64,000 nt of DNA from Pomphorhynchus laevis (GCA_012934845.2 WNNJ02001412.1:106851-170850); one strand, 5' to 3'; counted from the first letter of the stretch, positions 1-11,370 are shown. The notes: a model not told the origin generated them from the letters alone. A program made the numbers and translations.

Positions 1-1
1 T

Positions 2-2800
2 TTGGTGGTAGGTTACTCCAATATCAGAAGCTTACCTGCTCAATTGTCTGAAGTGCAGCAGTTTATATCTTTTAAAGATTTTGACGTGTTTTGCATTTCT
101 GAGTCATGGCTTCATTATCAAATTAATGATGACCTTATGGCTATCTCTGGGTATCGACTTTTGAGAGCAGATAGAGTTGCAGGTCGTCGTGGCGGGGGTG
201 TTGCTGCTTATATTAAAAACACCTTATCAATTACGAAGATTACTGAATTGTGCGATGATCACTATTCATTCGAGTTATTGTCATTCTGCGTCAATGATAC
301 TCATTGTTCAATAGATATTTGCGTCGTATACAGATCACCCTCAGTTCATACACAGTTAGATCTTCTGAAAAATCAGTTAAGATCATTCTGCTCCTCAAAT
401 TATTTCTTCCTTATTGGGGATTTTAATCTTCCTCAAGTTAACTGGATTAGTAACAACCGGTATTACTATAATGTCGAAAACTGCGAGCTTGCTGAATTCT
501 TGCTGGCAGAGCTTCTCCTGATCCAACATATTAATCAGCCAACATGTATATCGTCTCAACCAGAGACAATATTAGATCTTGGGTTTACCAAGCGCATTGA
601 AGATGTAATCAGAGTTGATTTCGAGTCTCCTTTAGGAACCAGTGACCATTGTGTGATTTCAGTACAGATTGCTCACACTTTACAACGACGATCTAAGTGC
701 AGTGGCATCGGAAAGCGTAATTGGAATCGAGTAAATGTGGAAGATCTCCAACTCTATAGTCATCAGCTGAACTTCGGATCTGCTGATCTTCTAATTGATG
801 ATCATTTATCGTTAGTGACCAGTAACCTCATAACCATTTCGGATACGTTTGCACCAATAAGAAATAGGGCTTACAAGACGACAACGCCATTGTGGTTCGA
901 CAATGAGTTGGAGACTACGATAAAGGAAAGAAATCGATTATGGCGAATCTCTCAACGTAACACTGTTACGCACCGTGAGTACAAAACTCTTCGCAATCTA
1001 TGCAACCAACTAAAACGCTCAAAAAGAAAAACATTTGAAGAGGGTATTGCTTCTGACATTAACAGGTCACCTAAACGTTTTTGGGCATACGTTAGACATC
1101 GTCGAATCCTACCTTCTACGATTAATTGTGTACGTTTAGAAAGTGGTGATGTAGTTGACAAGGAGGCTATTGTGGAAGCTCTTGCAAGCAGTTTTGTAGT
1201 ATCTCCATCCTCGCAATCGAATATTGACCAGATACAGTACCCGCCCAACTTACAATCTAACTTACCAATATCTCCTATTAATGTCATTGAAGTTCAGTCT
1301 GAACTCCATAAATTAAATAGTTTTGGCTCTGCAGGACCAGATGGTGTATCCCCTTTTCTTTTGCGTACTCTGTCGCACATTATTGCTCCAAGCCTTACGT
1401 CTCTATTTCATCGAAGCTTACAGTATTCGTGGATTCCTGATGATTGGAAAAGGGCAATTGTTGTACCTATTCCAAAGAAACAGTTGGCACTAACTTGTTC
1501 AGATTTTAGACCAATTAGTCTTACCAGTGTTATTTCTAAAATTATGGAGAGACTCATTGCGAAGAGAATACGTGAACATCTAAATTTATATCAAATTCTT
1601 GATGATTCTCAGCACGGCTTCCGACCTGGTCGCTCGTGCCTAACTAATCTGTTGAATGCTCGCGAACATTGGGTAGCTGCTCTTAGTTCGGGTCTTACAG
1701 TTGATATAATATTTCTTGATTTCTCTAAGGCCTTTGATAGAGTTCCACATGCTGGTTTAGATTCACTACTACGTCATTACGGTGTACCTACGACAATTTG
1801 CAACTGGATTAAGACATTTCTCGAGGATCGATCATTCGTTGTGCGATTAGATGAAGTTTTGTCAACAGCTCGACGTGTTCATTCGGGTGTTCCTCAGGGC
1901 ACGGTCCTAGGTCCACTTCTCTTTATCATCTTTTTGAATGACCTACTCCTAAGGTTAAAGTGTCCTCACCTGGCATTTGCTGACGATGTTAAAATATGGG
2001 CAACAACCCAAAACGAGGCGGATTGTGAATTTTTACAATGTGACCTTAACCGTATCGGGACTTGGTGTAATAGCACTGGCTTGATACTCAACGCGACAAA
2101 ATGTGTATGGATCAGATTGGGTAGAGATAAAACTCATTTCGATTACAAAATAAATGGACACTCAATCAAGCGAGTCTCAGAACATCCCGACCTGGGAGTG
2201 ATAATTCACGAATCGCTAAAGACAAGAGCAAATAGTGATCACGCGCGGTTAAAAGCGATACGTGCCTTATACTGCATAAAAATGACTTTTGCAAAATTAT
2301 CGCCGCAAATCTTCGCCAAACTTTATTGTGCCCTAGTAAGACCACATCTTGAGTATTGTGTACAGGCAACCTTTCCAACGACCAGGAGTGAGTTGAATAA
2401 CTTGGAAAGTGTAATGAGACGAGCTTCTCGGATGTGTTGTCAAGGAAGCTTTATTTCAAGATTAAGATGTTTGAACGTTTTATCAGTGAGGTATCGGTAT
2501 CTTTTTCTTGATCTGATTACACTTTGGAAAATTGTACATTCAGCTGATGGCTTTCCTTTGGGTGTAGTTAGATTTCGAGATAATTCGAGATTGCGAGGCC
2601 ATTGTAAGATGCTTTTTAAAAAATTACCGGGTAAGCTGCGAAAATTTTACAGACTGTCTGAACGGGCAGTAGATGTTTGGAATAGTTTGCCTGAACCTAT
2701 CGCTGCCATCACCAATTTCCTCGCTTTCAAAAACAGGGTTCGACGTTGGATATACGTCCAGGCTGATTTGTCACCTTTTCTAACCTACCCATTTGGTTGA
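2..2800 (+). CDS. LINE-A ORF2: AP-type endonuclease + reverse transcriptase
   Basis: An open frame of 932 codons without a stop, incomplete at its N-terminus because it begins at the window edge. Residues about 1-225 are an AP-endonuclease-like domain: SNIRSL near the start, ISESWL with the catalytic Glu at about 32-37, GDFNLPQVNW at about 140, and the catalytic SDH at 214-216. The reverse transcriptase follows. It shows PISLTSVISKIMERLI, HGFRPGRS, motif A FLDFSKAFDRVPH, motif B GVPQGTVLGPLLF and motif C FADD at 659-662. The C-terminus has the LRGH block and AVDVWNSLPE, both typical of CR1/Jockey ORF2. It nicks target DNA and copies its own RNA at the nick. All recognisable catalytic residues are present, so this copy may have been active recently. 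The clade is inferred from motif layout only. Confidence 0.93.
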   Translation: MVVGYSNIRSLPAQLSEVQQFISFKDFDVFCISESWLHYQINDDLMAISGYRLLRADRVAGRRGGGVAAYIKNTLSITKITELCDDHYSFELLSFCVNDTHCSIDICVVYRSPSVHTQLDLLKNQLRSFCSSNYFFLIGDFNLPQVNWISNNRYYYNVENCELAEFLLAELLLIQHINQPTCISSQPETILDLGFTKRIEDVIRVDFESPLGTSDHCVISVQIAHTLQRRSKCSGIGKRNWNRVNVEDLQLYSHQLNFGSADLLIDDHLSLVTSNLITISDTFAPIRNRAYKTTTPLWFDNELETTIKERNRLWRISQRNTVTHREYKTLRNLCNQLKRSKRKTFEEGIASDINRSPKRFWAYVRHRRILPSTINCVRLESGDVVDKEAIVEALASSFVVSPSSQSNIDQIQYPPNLQSNLPISPINVIEVQSELHKLNSFGSAGPDGVSPFLLRTLSHIIAPSLTSLFHRSLQYSWIPDDWKRAIVVPIPKKQLALTCSDFRPISLTSVISKIMERLIAKRIREHLNLYQILDDSQHGFRPGRSCLTNLLNAREHWVAALSSGLTVDIIFLDFSKAFDRVPHAGLDSLLRHYGVPTTICNWIKTFLEDRSFVVRLDEVLSTARRVHSGVPQGTVLGPLLFIIFLNDLLLRLKCPHLAFADDVKIWATTQNEADCEFLQCDLNRIGTWCNSTGLILNATKCVWIRLGRDKTHFDYKINGHSIKRVSEHPDLGVIIHESLKTRANSDHARLKAIRALYCIKMTFAKLSPQIFAKLYCALVRPHLEYCVQATFPTTRSELNNLESVMRRASRMCCQGSFISRLRCLNVLSVRYRYLFLDLITLWKIVHSADGFPLGVVRFRDNSRLRGHCKMLFKKLPGKLRKFYRLSERAVDVWNSLPEPIAAITNFLAFKNRVRRWIYVQADLSPFLTYPFG

Positions 2801-2825
2801 TCTTTTTTCTGTATTGTGTGATCGG

Positions 2826-2872
2826 CTTAAAGCCTTATGGCTAAGTCTGAACTTGATAATAATAATAATAAT
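2826..2872 (+). other. LINE-A 3' stem-loop and (TAA)n tail
   Basis: Just after the stop codon a T-rich stretch leads into a stem CTTA..GCC / GGC..TAAG with loop TTAT (2826-2845). A run of AAT repeats (2857-2872) follows. Its position, between ORF2 and the tail, is the same as in the other LINEs of this window. In CR1/L2-type elements the RT recognises the RNA 3' end, so this is a candidate priming signal by inference. Confidence 0.65.
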
Positions 2873-3623
2873 ATTATGTTGATTCTCTATCATGAGAAAA
2901 AGAAAAAATCAAAACACTTGCATAAAAATCCAAATATGAACAGTATTGTCAAAGCACTCTGTGTTGTTAAAGACAAAACTGACATATAAACATTCAACGC
3001 TGTATAAATGGGTGGTTCTAAAACAGACTGTATTTGTCTATGATTACTAAAACACTGCATGTATTGCTAGTTACGCTGTTAATAGGTATCAAAAAGGTCG
3101 GTTCGGACCAATTTTCGCAACTGTTTTCGAACGTCTGAGATGTAGTAGCATAAACAACAAAATGAATTCAAAAGGTAAAACAAAATAAAAAATTATTAAA
3201 GCAAAAGATAAAATTATTGTGCAATAATTATGTAATTGTGAAACCAACTTAACCGGAAATGTTAGCTATATTTGTTAGCAGCAAAATACATAACTAAACT
3301 CGCTATTTTGCAGATAATATTTACATAAAACCAGTATTTTTAACTAAAAAAGCTCAAATGCAGTAATTTATCTTTAGAAAATGAAAAGAATTTCAATGAG
3401 CACTAAGGCGTTTTAAAATTAAAGTTTCCAATAATGAAACAGGTGTGTAAACATGAGCATATAGATTTAGGATTGGCAAATAAGCTAAGGCTTTTATGTC
3501 TTAAAAAGTTAAGGCATTTGTTTTACTATAAGAGAAAATAAAATTAAATTTAATATGTCATTTTTACGATATAAATTAACAGTAGTTTTAATAAATGTTA
3601 ATTTAATGTTCATATCTAGATAT
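2873..3623. other. Gene-free AT-rich stretch
   Basis: No coding region or recognised repeat is visible between the LINE-A tail and the hairpin pair at 3624. Confidence 0.5.
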
Positions 3624-3701
3624 ATACCTTCTTTATCATTTAAAGAAGGTATGTGAAATCTCGCCGCGTTGTTGCCACAGTAGCTACAACGCGGCGAGAT
3701 T
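3624..3701. repeat. Two adjacent perfect hairpins
   Basis: The first inverted repeat has 12-bp arms (3624-3635 and 3641-3652) and a 5-nt loop. The second has 16-bp arms (3657-3672 and 3686-3701), a 13-nt loop and a GC-rich core CGCCGCG that stands out from the AT-rich surroundings. Both arm pairs match perfectly. They lie about 100 bp upstream of the start of LINE family B copy B1. They could be a small structured transcript, a fold-back remnant or a chance palindrome. I recognise no family. Confidence 0.6.
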
Positions 3702-3799
3702 AAAACTTTAAATATTTGATACTGATCCATTATCGATAAATAAGCAAAATGGACATTTCGAAAGGTAAAACGTTGATTTCTACAATTCCAGAAAAACAA

Positions 3800-4912
3800 G
3801 TAAGTGATTTTTCTGCTGTTAATTTGCCGGGAGAGGGGGTACTCCCCTCAATTACTAAACTTAAAAACCTTATTGTTATCTCAATGTCACAACCTCTGGT
3901 AAGGCACAATTTTTCAATGTCTTTTTAAGACCATTTATTGCGAAATATGCCAACCGAATCCTGTTCAATTCGGTCAAATTTCATGAATCAGAAATAAAAA
4001 TTTCCTTCGCAACCTCTGATATTGCGAAGGATTATGAGATCTTCTTCGATTCGAATCTGAAACATCTGGGTTCGATTAACTTTAAACCCACTCTAGCATC
4101 TGTCGAAGTGAACAATCTTCCTCCGCATCTAGAGAAAAATGATATCGAATTTCTGAAAAAGTTTACAAAATTTCAAACTTCCGGTGTGTCATGGGAAAAA
4201 GTGGATTTCCACTTCTTGTAGGTTTCTGTTCATCCCCTATCGAGCATGCTGAAACCCTTGCCAAATCGTCATATAATCCCTTTTTAGGGTACAACTTACG
4301 TTTTACAGTTATGAGTGCAGAGGATCTTACCTACCCCACTGTAACACATGCCATAAGTGGGGGCACTGGGCCTCAAACTGCTTCAGATCAAAGACCTGCG
4401 GAGTCTGTAGTCTTTCATAATGCAAAATTATTGGTTCCGGGAAGAAGTGCGTTGCAACCGTCCTCTGCTCAAACTGTGGTGGGAGCCATCCTTCATGGTC
4501 TCGTAAATTTGCCTGCTTTAAGGACTACCGAAACAACTTCTCCAGGTCTGCTGTAGTAAAGAAACCCGATACAACTTATTCTGGCGCGGCCTTAAGGATG
4601 ACAGACAAGGACATCCTGAGTGTTATGAACGTTAAGATACATTCTGCCATCAATAATGCGGGAAATATGGTCTCCGCCTTGGTCTCTGTACTTTATTCAA
4701 GTCTGGGAGTTTTAACTCATCATGCTTTACCTAGCATGAAAAAGGGTAGGGCCTCAGCTCACGTCGTTCCCCCCATTAAGAACAAGAAGCTCCTGAAGAA
4801 GAAAGACGAGTCGGCTTCACAGGGAGATGAAGACAATGCCCGTAGGCAAGTGCTCGCCCAGAACAGAGTTGGTTGCGGGAAGGGCAACCTTTCCGCCCCT
4901 AGCGCTGTCTAG
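3800..4912 (+). pseudogene. B1 ORF1 remnant (RRM-like domain + CCHC zinc knuckle)
   Basis: Pieces of a Gag-like ORF1 lie in shifting frames. An N-terminal segment is followed by a conserved block beginning near 3980 and reading through VNNLPPHLEKNDIEFLKK and FPLLVGFCSSPIEHAE. The same block occurs in copies B3, B4 and B5. A zinc knuckle CNTCHKWGHWASNC (C-x2-C-x4-H-x4-C) lies at 4340-4381. The C-terminal part (4598-4912) is basic, with KNKKLLKKKDE. ORF1 of such LINEs binds the element RNA. At least two frameshifts separate the blocks. The ORF1 stop is 34 nt upstream of the ORF2 ATG, a spacing kept in copy B4. Confidence 0.75.
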
Positions 4913-4946
4913 GGATGAGGCAATCCTACCCAGCTGACCAAACACA

Positions 4947-6455
4947 ATGCAGAGTACTCGTGAGTCTTTTTCACTTAATATTCTTCAGTGGAATTCGGGA
5001 GGAGCTTCTGCCCTTAGACTTCTATCTGGTGGAGATGCAGATGTTATAGTCCTTCAGGAGACGCTGTCTATCCGTCTCTTCCAGGACATTACTCGATTCA
5101 TCCCTAAGCACATTTTTTCACTATACTCCGTACAATACCCGCCTCACTCATCTTCATCTCAAGGACTCTTGACCTTAGAAGTTGGGATTTATCTGTCACA
5201 TATATCCTTAACTCCTGGAAGCATCATCCGGGCACCTCCAAATCCGTCGCTCCACTCTCTTCTCGTGTCTGTCAGCTTTTAAAAGCCGATCAAAGAAAAA
5301 ATGGCCGTAACAATGCTATTAGCAGTTCCATCTGATGTAGCCAGCATCAACATTAGTAGACGTATATTTCTACTTAAGAAAAATCCGGTCTTATGTCCTA
5401 AAGACCTGCGGCCCATATCGACTCCAAATCCCCTCGTATCGATCTACAATAAAGCGCTTGCGCGTAGAATCCGCGTTCATTTAAGTAGGCGAAATTTAAT
5501 CCCACCAAGTTTTCATAGGTTCGTCAAAGGTCGCTCGGTACATTCAGCTGTATGTGAAGTGCATCAGTTCTGTCAGGATAATAGTCATCAACTTACTGTG
5601 GCTGTCTTCCTTGATTTTTCTGCTGCATTTGACCGCATTTCCATTTCTTTTGTTATCTCTACCTGAGGTCCTTTGGGTTACCTGCAAGAATTGTTAACAG
5701 GGTGGAAATATTATTATATACAAAGCGATTCTTCTATGAAGACGACCCATGATGAACGTCAGTTCTACCCTATTAAGGTGTGCCTCAAGATTCCACACTT
5801 TCTCCAATCTCGTATCTTGCTGCCTCCATTGAACTTTACAAAAACTTTAAACGCGACCAACATCTAATGGTATAGGCTGATGATACCATAGCCCTGTTCT
5901 CTGGACGCAGGTGCAAAGATGTAATCTATTACATCAGCCGTTTCTTTTTAAGATTAAATGATCAGTTACTCATATCCTTTCTTATTTTAAACTCCTCAAA
6001 ATCGCAGGTGGTTTTCTTTCGTTTCGCTCCTTCGACAAAGAAAAAATAACGAGACTAGCATTCTCAGCTCTTCCTTTTATATTGACTAATCAACCACTCC
6101 CTACCTTCACAAGTCAAGTAAAATACCTGGGGTTCACCATTACAGTGAACTGGTCAGCTAAAACTGACCAGAATAGACTCAAACGTATTCTGAAGGGAGC
6201 TAGGTGGGACCTGAAATGGGCTCAGCATCTGTCATTGAATGGGTAAACTCAAATGCGTCTCTGGGGTACTTGGGTTATCCCAGGATAGTCTTCTTTTCGA
6301 GAGGACGTCACCCAGAGCAAAGACTAAGGTTTCTCAAGCTCATCATCTCGCGATTACTGTGCGTAGTCCGCCTCGATTGGACTCTTCTGCGGGTGAAGCA
6401 TCCCGGGTGGTTCAGTAGTAAAGCGGCCTTTTTGATTGGCTGCAGGTCCCCCTAG
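4947..6455 (+). pseudogene. B1 ORF2 remnant (endonuclease + RT, internally deleted)
   Basis: ORF2 starts at ATG 4947 with NILQWNSGGASALRLL and DADVIVLQET, the N-terminus of an AP-type endonuclease. It breaks off near 5180. RT sequence follows: CPKDLRPIS (about 5395), FHRFVKGRSVHSAV, AVFLDFSAAFDRIS (motif A, about 5600), then a shifted frame. At the catalytic motif C the reading is V-stop-ADDTIALF: the Tyr codon of YADD is TAG at 5873-5875. The C-terminal part runs to about 6455 (RHPEQRLRFLKLIISRLL). Several frameshifts and stops make it non-functional. Copy B4 shares the TAG. Confidence 0.8.
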
Positions 6456-6464
6456 GGACCTGGA

Positions 6465-7610
6465 GGGTCCCTAGGATTTCAGGATATCTGTAACATAAAT
6501 CCCTACTTCTGAAGTCACCCAAATGGGATTGCTTGGGTAGATATAATGACTCAATGATTGTGATGGGAAAGTGATTCCTCCAAAACTTTGTCAAGATCTA
6601 TGCTACTAATCCAACGTGATGATCCCTCCCTCCAGCAGACAAACTTATTATTCTTGAATTTTTTCCAGAAGGAAGACTGAGAAAGTCAAGACAAGCAGTG
6701 CTCGCCCTATGAGCTAAAGTCTATATCTGGAGCTCCAATAATCTTTCGAGAGGGCTTGTATGAGGGAGGTTGAGAAGGTGTAGCATTTTTGTCGTGGTGG
6801 GATTGAATAAGGGACCTGTATATGTAGTTGATAGGATCGCGGTGCTTGCGAAGAGAGGTATAAATGAAACTTGGTTAGACTCGCATCTCCTACAAAGTAG
6901 CAGAGTCAAATAGCTGCCTGGAAGAATACAACTCTGATTAGATCAAAGTGGAACCTCCGTCTCAGTAACGTATCTTCATCTAACCTCCGACGGAGTAGTC
7001 ATGCGATATGGATAATTGTTGGCGCAATTATTCAATACAGAAGGGCTGCAACAGCCATTTATCATGTAGCAGTATTATGTCGAGTAGAGAGTTTGTTGTG
7101 CAATGAAAAGTGGGGGGGTGATGGTTTGTGAATAAGATATTCGTTTCTGGCTCTGCGAAGTGCTATATTAATCCAACAACCAGTTCTGCCGTTGAAATCA
7201 CTAAGTTTCCATTTTATAACCGCTACCCAATTTACAATCCAATAGGCCACGGTTCTTGTGAATCGCTCCCGGTCGAATATATATTGGCTATGCTAATACG
7301 TTTACCGTTCTTCTAAAGTGTTATCATTAATCAAAACAGGGCAGGAATTAAAAAGTTCAGTGGTGGGGCGATCTTTAGTGGTGTTTAACTAAGCTTAGTA
7401 TACCTTAAGAAGAGGAACGAGGAGCGGTTATGTACAGGGTGAAGCGTGCAGTTATGTGCTTTAGTATAAATAGAGTAATGTGCTGGGGGACCGGATAAAT
7501 TTAGTCTTTTGAAGGACTATGACGTTAACATGTCGACTATTTAAAAGGCTAAGGGCAAAAGCACCTCCCAAGTATCATTAAACGATGTTCAGTGAAAACG
7601 GTTCGGGACT
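6465..7610 (-). pseudogene. B2 ORF2 endonuclease and linker remnant
   Basis: Minus-strand fragments match other family B copies. They are VNVIVLQKTKFIRSP near 7540, an NDRTGRWIN-like block with AEPETNILFTNHHPPTFHC near 7150-7120, and the linker block SQSSFWKKF..NNKFVC near 6650, ending near 6480. Many stops are present. No RT motif follows on this strand. Confidence 0.55.
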
Positions 7611-7639
7611 ACCTCATAGTGCATTGTTGTTATTGAGTT

Positions 7640-8800
7640 AGCCAAACAACTTCTCTAGCTGGAACAAGTGGTGGGAAGGTTACCCTTCCCACTTTCAGCT
7701 CACGCAGCTAAATTGCTTGAATTATCCCTTGCTGTTATAATCAATATCTTGTTTCTCGTACCACCGACACTCAGTTGCCTTTTATACCTTTTTTGGTAAG
7801 TATGACGGGGTCAGGGTTGGCTAAAGTCCCACGTTTCCCTGGCCCAACAGCTGTAGTTAAATTAACAGGAGGAAATGGTGGAAGAGTTGTCATGACCTTC
7901 ACCAATCTTGCTATTAGATCCTCCATTTGCTTGAGGCTTTCATTGTGTTTATCGTCCACCAGTTGAATAATTTCGTCTTTAGATAACGTATTGGATGTAG
8001 TAGCTTTACAGAATGAAGTAACTGGGAATTTTGAAGTAGCAATTATGTGCCTCTTATGGCAATTTTTTAAGACGGCACATTTGATGAATCACCCAGGGTG
8101 ATTTTACCGCAATTGATGAAGGAGGTAGATTCATTGCACTCCTCTGTAGAGTGGTCATTAAGTTGGCACGTCCCACATCTGTGGGTTTTTGGCAGGAGGA
8201 GGCTCAACGCCCCACCTACAGTTTCCACAGCGTGAATACGCTAGATTATCAACCACAATTAGTTTAAATTTACATCAAATCCTAGAAAAATATTACATGC
8301 AGATATGGAAATATGCGAAGCGTTTGATACAGATGTGTTTACGAAAGCTATGAGGGGGTGTCCATCCCTTCCCTTATGAACCTAACATTAGTGATACCAA
8401 ATAGAATTTCCAGTTGTTTTATATCCTCGGTTTTTAAATCGGCCGTAATGTTTGAAATTGTGATCGTAGTCTCTATCGCCTTGAATTTGATTAAGCAAAG
8501 CTCGTTAAAGTTTTTATTAAGTATTTTATATAATCTTCAGAAATATCTGAAGACGTAAAAGAGATTCTATAAGTACCAGTGAAGGCCCGAGTAGAATTGA
8601 TAATGACTATGTTTTTATAAGCCATCACGCATTTTATTAGGAAGTTCAAGATAAGGTGTTATTCGCTACCGGCAGGCTAACTGTGATAATAACCAAGTTG
8701 GCTAGTTTTTGAACAGGGGTAAGCTCCTTGAACCGCTGTTAGTTGTAATGAAATGATTTACCTTTGTTCCAGCTGATTCCACCGTTCAAATAGTGTCTTC
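7640..8800 (-). pseudogene. B2 ORF1 remnant with zinc knuckle
   Basis: Read on the minus strand, blocks typical of family B ORF1 appear in order. They are RISFTSSDISEDYIKYL (near 8570), an RRM-like stretch ITISNITADLKTEDIKQL (near 8450), a knuckle CGTCQLNDHSTEEC (C-x2-C-x4-H-x4-C, near 8180-8140) and a C-terminal NESLKQMEDLIARLVKVM (7959-7771). Stops and frameshifts separate them. The sequence is clearly older or from another subfamily than B1 and B4. Confidence 0.6.
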
Positions 8801-9164
8801 CTTTGGTTGATTTAAAGCACAAACCTGAAGGACTTGTTTATCCATACCAATTCCAATGGAATTCAGCGTTCTTCGCGTTTTTGTATTATCCTTTGATCGT
8901 CCGATGTACCAAAATCACACTGCAGAATCTGCTGTGGCAGTTTCTGTAATCACGAGGAGTCTATTCAAACGTAATACAAAACGCTTTAGTAAGCAAAGTC
9001 ATCTCAGTTTTTGTACAGATTTTCGGTATTGTGCAAAACATTTGAAAGAAAAAAGAAATGATTATTTTAACATACAGAAGGTTAAATAGAAAATAACAGG
9101 GAAAACAAAAATTTAAGTCATCTTCGTACTTAATAACTTCATCTTCTGGAAGTCTTCTCCCATT
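8801..9164. other. Spacer between B2 and B3
   Basis: No feature that I can support. A 77-codon open stretch at 8856-9089 (+) shows no recognised motif and is probably chance. Confidence 0.4.
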
Positions 9165-9166
9165 TC

Positions 9167-11370
9167 TTATGGCCACAGATCCAGGGCATCTGCCCCCTCC
9201 AACCGATCCAACACTCCGCTTTTCGACTGAACCATCCGGGGTCTTTCACCCCTCCCCCGAAGAATCCAATCGGCGCGGACTATGTTGAGTAAAGGAGAGA
9301 CGAGGAGCTTAAGAAACCTTAGTCTTTGCTCTGGAGGACGTCCTTTCGAAAATAAGACTAATCCCGAGATAGCCCAAGTGCCCCAAAGGCGCATCTGGGT
9401 TTTCTCTTTCAACGACAGATGCTGGGGCCGTTTTTGGGCCCATCTAGCTTTCTCCAGGATACGTTTAAGTCTATCCATGTCAGCTTTCGCCGACCAGTTC
9501 ACCGTAACGCTGAATCCCAGGTATTTTACTCGACTTGTGAAGGTGGGGGAGTGGTTCATAGGCAAATATGGAGGAGAGCACAGAGAGTGCTTATCTCTTA
9601 AGTTTTTGCTTTGTTGCAAGGGTGCCATGAAAGGCGACGACCTGCGATTTTGCGGAGTTTAAAACAAGATTGGATTTGGGTAACTGGTCTTTTAAACTTA
9701 AAATGAATCAGCTGATGTCAGAGACTACGTCTTTACACCTGTGTCAAGTGAACAGGGCTGTGGTGACTTTAGCGTACACCACTAGATTTTGTTCGCGTTT
9801 AAATATTTTGAATAGATTAATGGAGGCAGCAAGATATAAGATAGGAGAAAGAGGTGAATCTAGAGGCTCTGGAGGGATCAAATTACGCCTACTGAAATAG
9901 TCGCGGATTTTACGCGCAAGCGCTTTTTCGTAAATCGACACGAGGACATTTCGAATCGAAATGGGTCGTAGGTCTTTAGGACATGAGCAGGATTTAACGT
10001 TAGGAATAAAAACTTTCTTACTAATATTGATCCCTGCTACATCGGATGGTGAGGCTAAAAGCATTGTGACGGCCACTTCCATTCTTTGATCGGCAGTCAA
10101 AAGCTGACAGACCCGAGAAGGAAGTGGAGCAAAGGATTTGGAGGTGCCCGGAAGTGGACACCAGGAGTTAAGGATATCCATAACAGATAGATCCCTACTC
10201 ATTAAGTCCCCCCAAAGCGGGATTGGTTGATGTGATTGCGTGGCTTCATAGTTGTGTAGGGTTAGTGACTCCTCTAAAACTTTTTCAAGGCCTATCTTAC
10301 CTATCCAACCCAATGCCCTATCCTTCCAACACACAAACTTATCCTTCTTGAAAATCTTCCAAAAGGAAGACTGAGAAGGGTTAAGACGAGCAATACTCGC
10401 CCTATCTCTACCCAGCTGGAACCTATATCTAGTGCTCCAGTATTCATTCGAGGGCCTGTCTGGCGGAAGCAGAGAGATTAGGAAGATTCAGCAATTTAGC
10501 TAGGACCTTGAGTTTTGTCGGAGTGATATTGAAAATGCTATCTTTGTAGGTAGTCGATAAAATCGCGGTAGCTTGCGAAGAGAGGTAGGTATTAAATTCG
10601 ATTAAAATATCATTTCCTATTCTGGGAAAGAGTTGGATAGCCGCTTTAAAAAAAACACTCTGATCGGATCAAAGTGAAACCTCCTTCGAAGCAACGTATC
10701 TTCCTTAATCCTCCAACGAATTAGGTCATGAGAGGTGGACAGTTGTTGACGCGACTGCTCCTTACAGAGGGGTTTAAACAACCACCTCGAGTGAAGCAGT
10801 AAAATGTCGAGGATAGAATTTGTAGATGTGCAATGAAAGGTAGAGGCTGGTGGTTTGTGAATAAGATAACCGTTCCTAGCTCTGCGAAGTGCTGCGTTGA
10901 TCCAACGACCAGTTCTGTCGTTGATGTCCCTCAGTATCATGTCATATCCGCTGTCAATTATACTATTCAGGAGGTCACGGTTCTTGTGAATCTCTCCTGT
11001 TCGAATGTAGACATTGGCTAGACTGAGGCGTTTACCGTTCTTATTGAGTGAAACTGGACACGAGTAATTTAATAGGAGGAATGACCTGAATGAGCATTTA
11101 ACTTAGCTCAAGAATCCTTGAGATGAAGATGAGTGAGGTGGGATATGTACGGAGTATAGTGACAACAAATATGCTTTGGAATAAATCGAGTAATGTCCTG
11201 GGGGAGACGGATAGCCCGCGTCGCCTAAAGGACTATAACATCTGCATCTCTACCGGATAGAAGTCTAAGGGCAGAAACACCTCCTGAATTCCACTGAAGG
11301 ATATTCAGTGAAAAAGGCTTACGAGTACTCTGCATTGTGATGTATTAGTTGGATTGGGGGATTGCCAACC
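9167..11370 (-). pseudogene. B3 ORF2 remnant (endonuclease + RT)
   Basis: The endonuclease start lies near 11340. The central block NDRTGRWINAALRRARNGYLIHKP is at 10940-10830 and includes the Asn-Asp of the GDFND-type motif. The linker and RT N-terminal part are at 10334-9744, with PKDLRPISIRNVLVSIYEKALARKIRD and LSPILYLAASINLF. At motif C the copy reads VYAKVTTALF instead of VYADDTIALF, so the catalytic Asp pair is lost. The C-terminal part is open at 9628-9167 (YLGFSVTVNWSAKADMDRLKR, ending ALDLWP). Several frameshifts are present. Confidence 0.78.

Larger units (their letters stand above)
1..2872 (+). mobile_element. LINE-A, non-LTR retrotransposon (CR1/Jockey superfamily)
   Basis: A non-LTR retrotransposon entering from the left edge. 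It contains an uninterrupted ORF2, a short 3' UTR with a stem-loop, and a terminal (TAA)n tail at about 2857-2872. The endonuclease-RT layout plus a microsatellite tail rather than poly(A) fits the CR1/L2/Jockey groups. The 5' UTR and any ORF1 lie outside the window. It is the best preserved element here and is probably the youngest on the left side. Confidence 0.9.
3795..6462 (+). mobile_element. Family B LINE, copy B1 (decayed)
   Basis: A copy of a two-ORF non-LTR retrotransposon whose layout recurs at 6.5-8.8, 9.2-12.7, 12.7-16.2 and 27.5-31.1 kb. ORF1 has a nucleic-acid-binding domain and a zinc knuckle, and ORF2 carries the endonuclease and RT. Both frames are broken by stops and shifts. 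The region between endonuclease and RT is strongly shortened here: endonuclease residues end near 5180 and RT-linked sequence resumes within about 20 bp. The style of ORF2 suggests the I/Jockey side of the LINE tree, an inference from motif memory. Confidence 0.8.
6465..8800 (-). mobile_element. Family B LINE, copy B2 (divergent, RT missing)
   Basis: A minus-strand, more diverged copy abutting the 3' end of B1 tail to tail. The sense order is ORF1 (about 8800 to 7640), then the ORF2 endonuclease and linker (about 7610 to 6465). The RT half is absent: similarity stops in the linker that in other copies precedes the RT. Copy B1 begins its own 3' end immediately beyond. The truncation therefore looks like a deletion or recombination between two family B copies rather than normal 5' truncation. 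Confidence 0.65.

Noticed and set aside
8856-9089. 77-codon open stretch between B2 and B3
   Set aside because: No recognised motif, no homologue in the window, no supporting signals.
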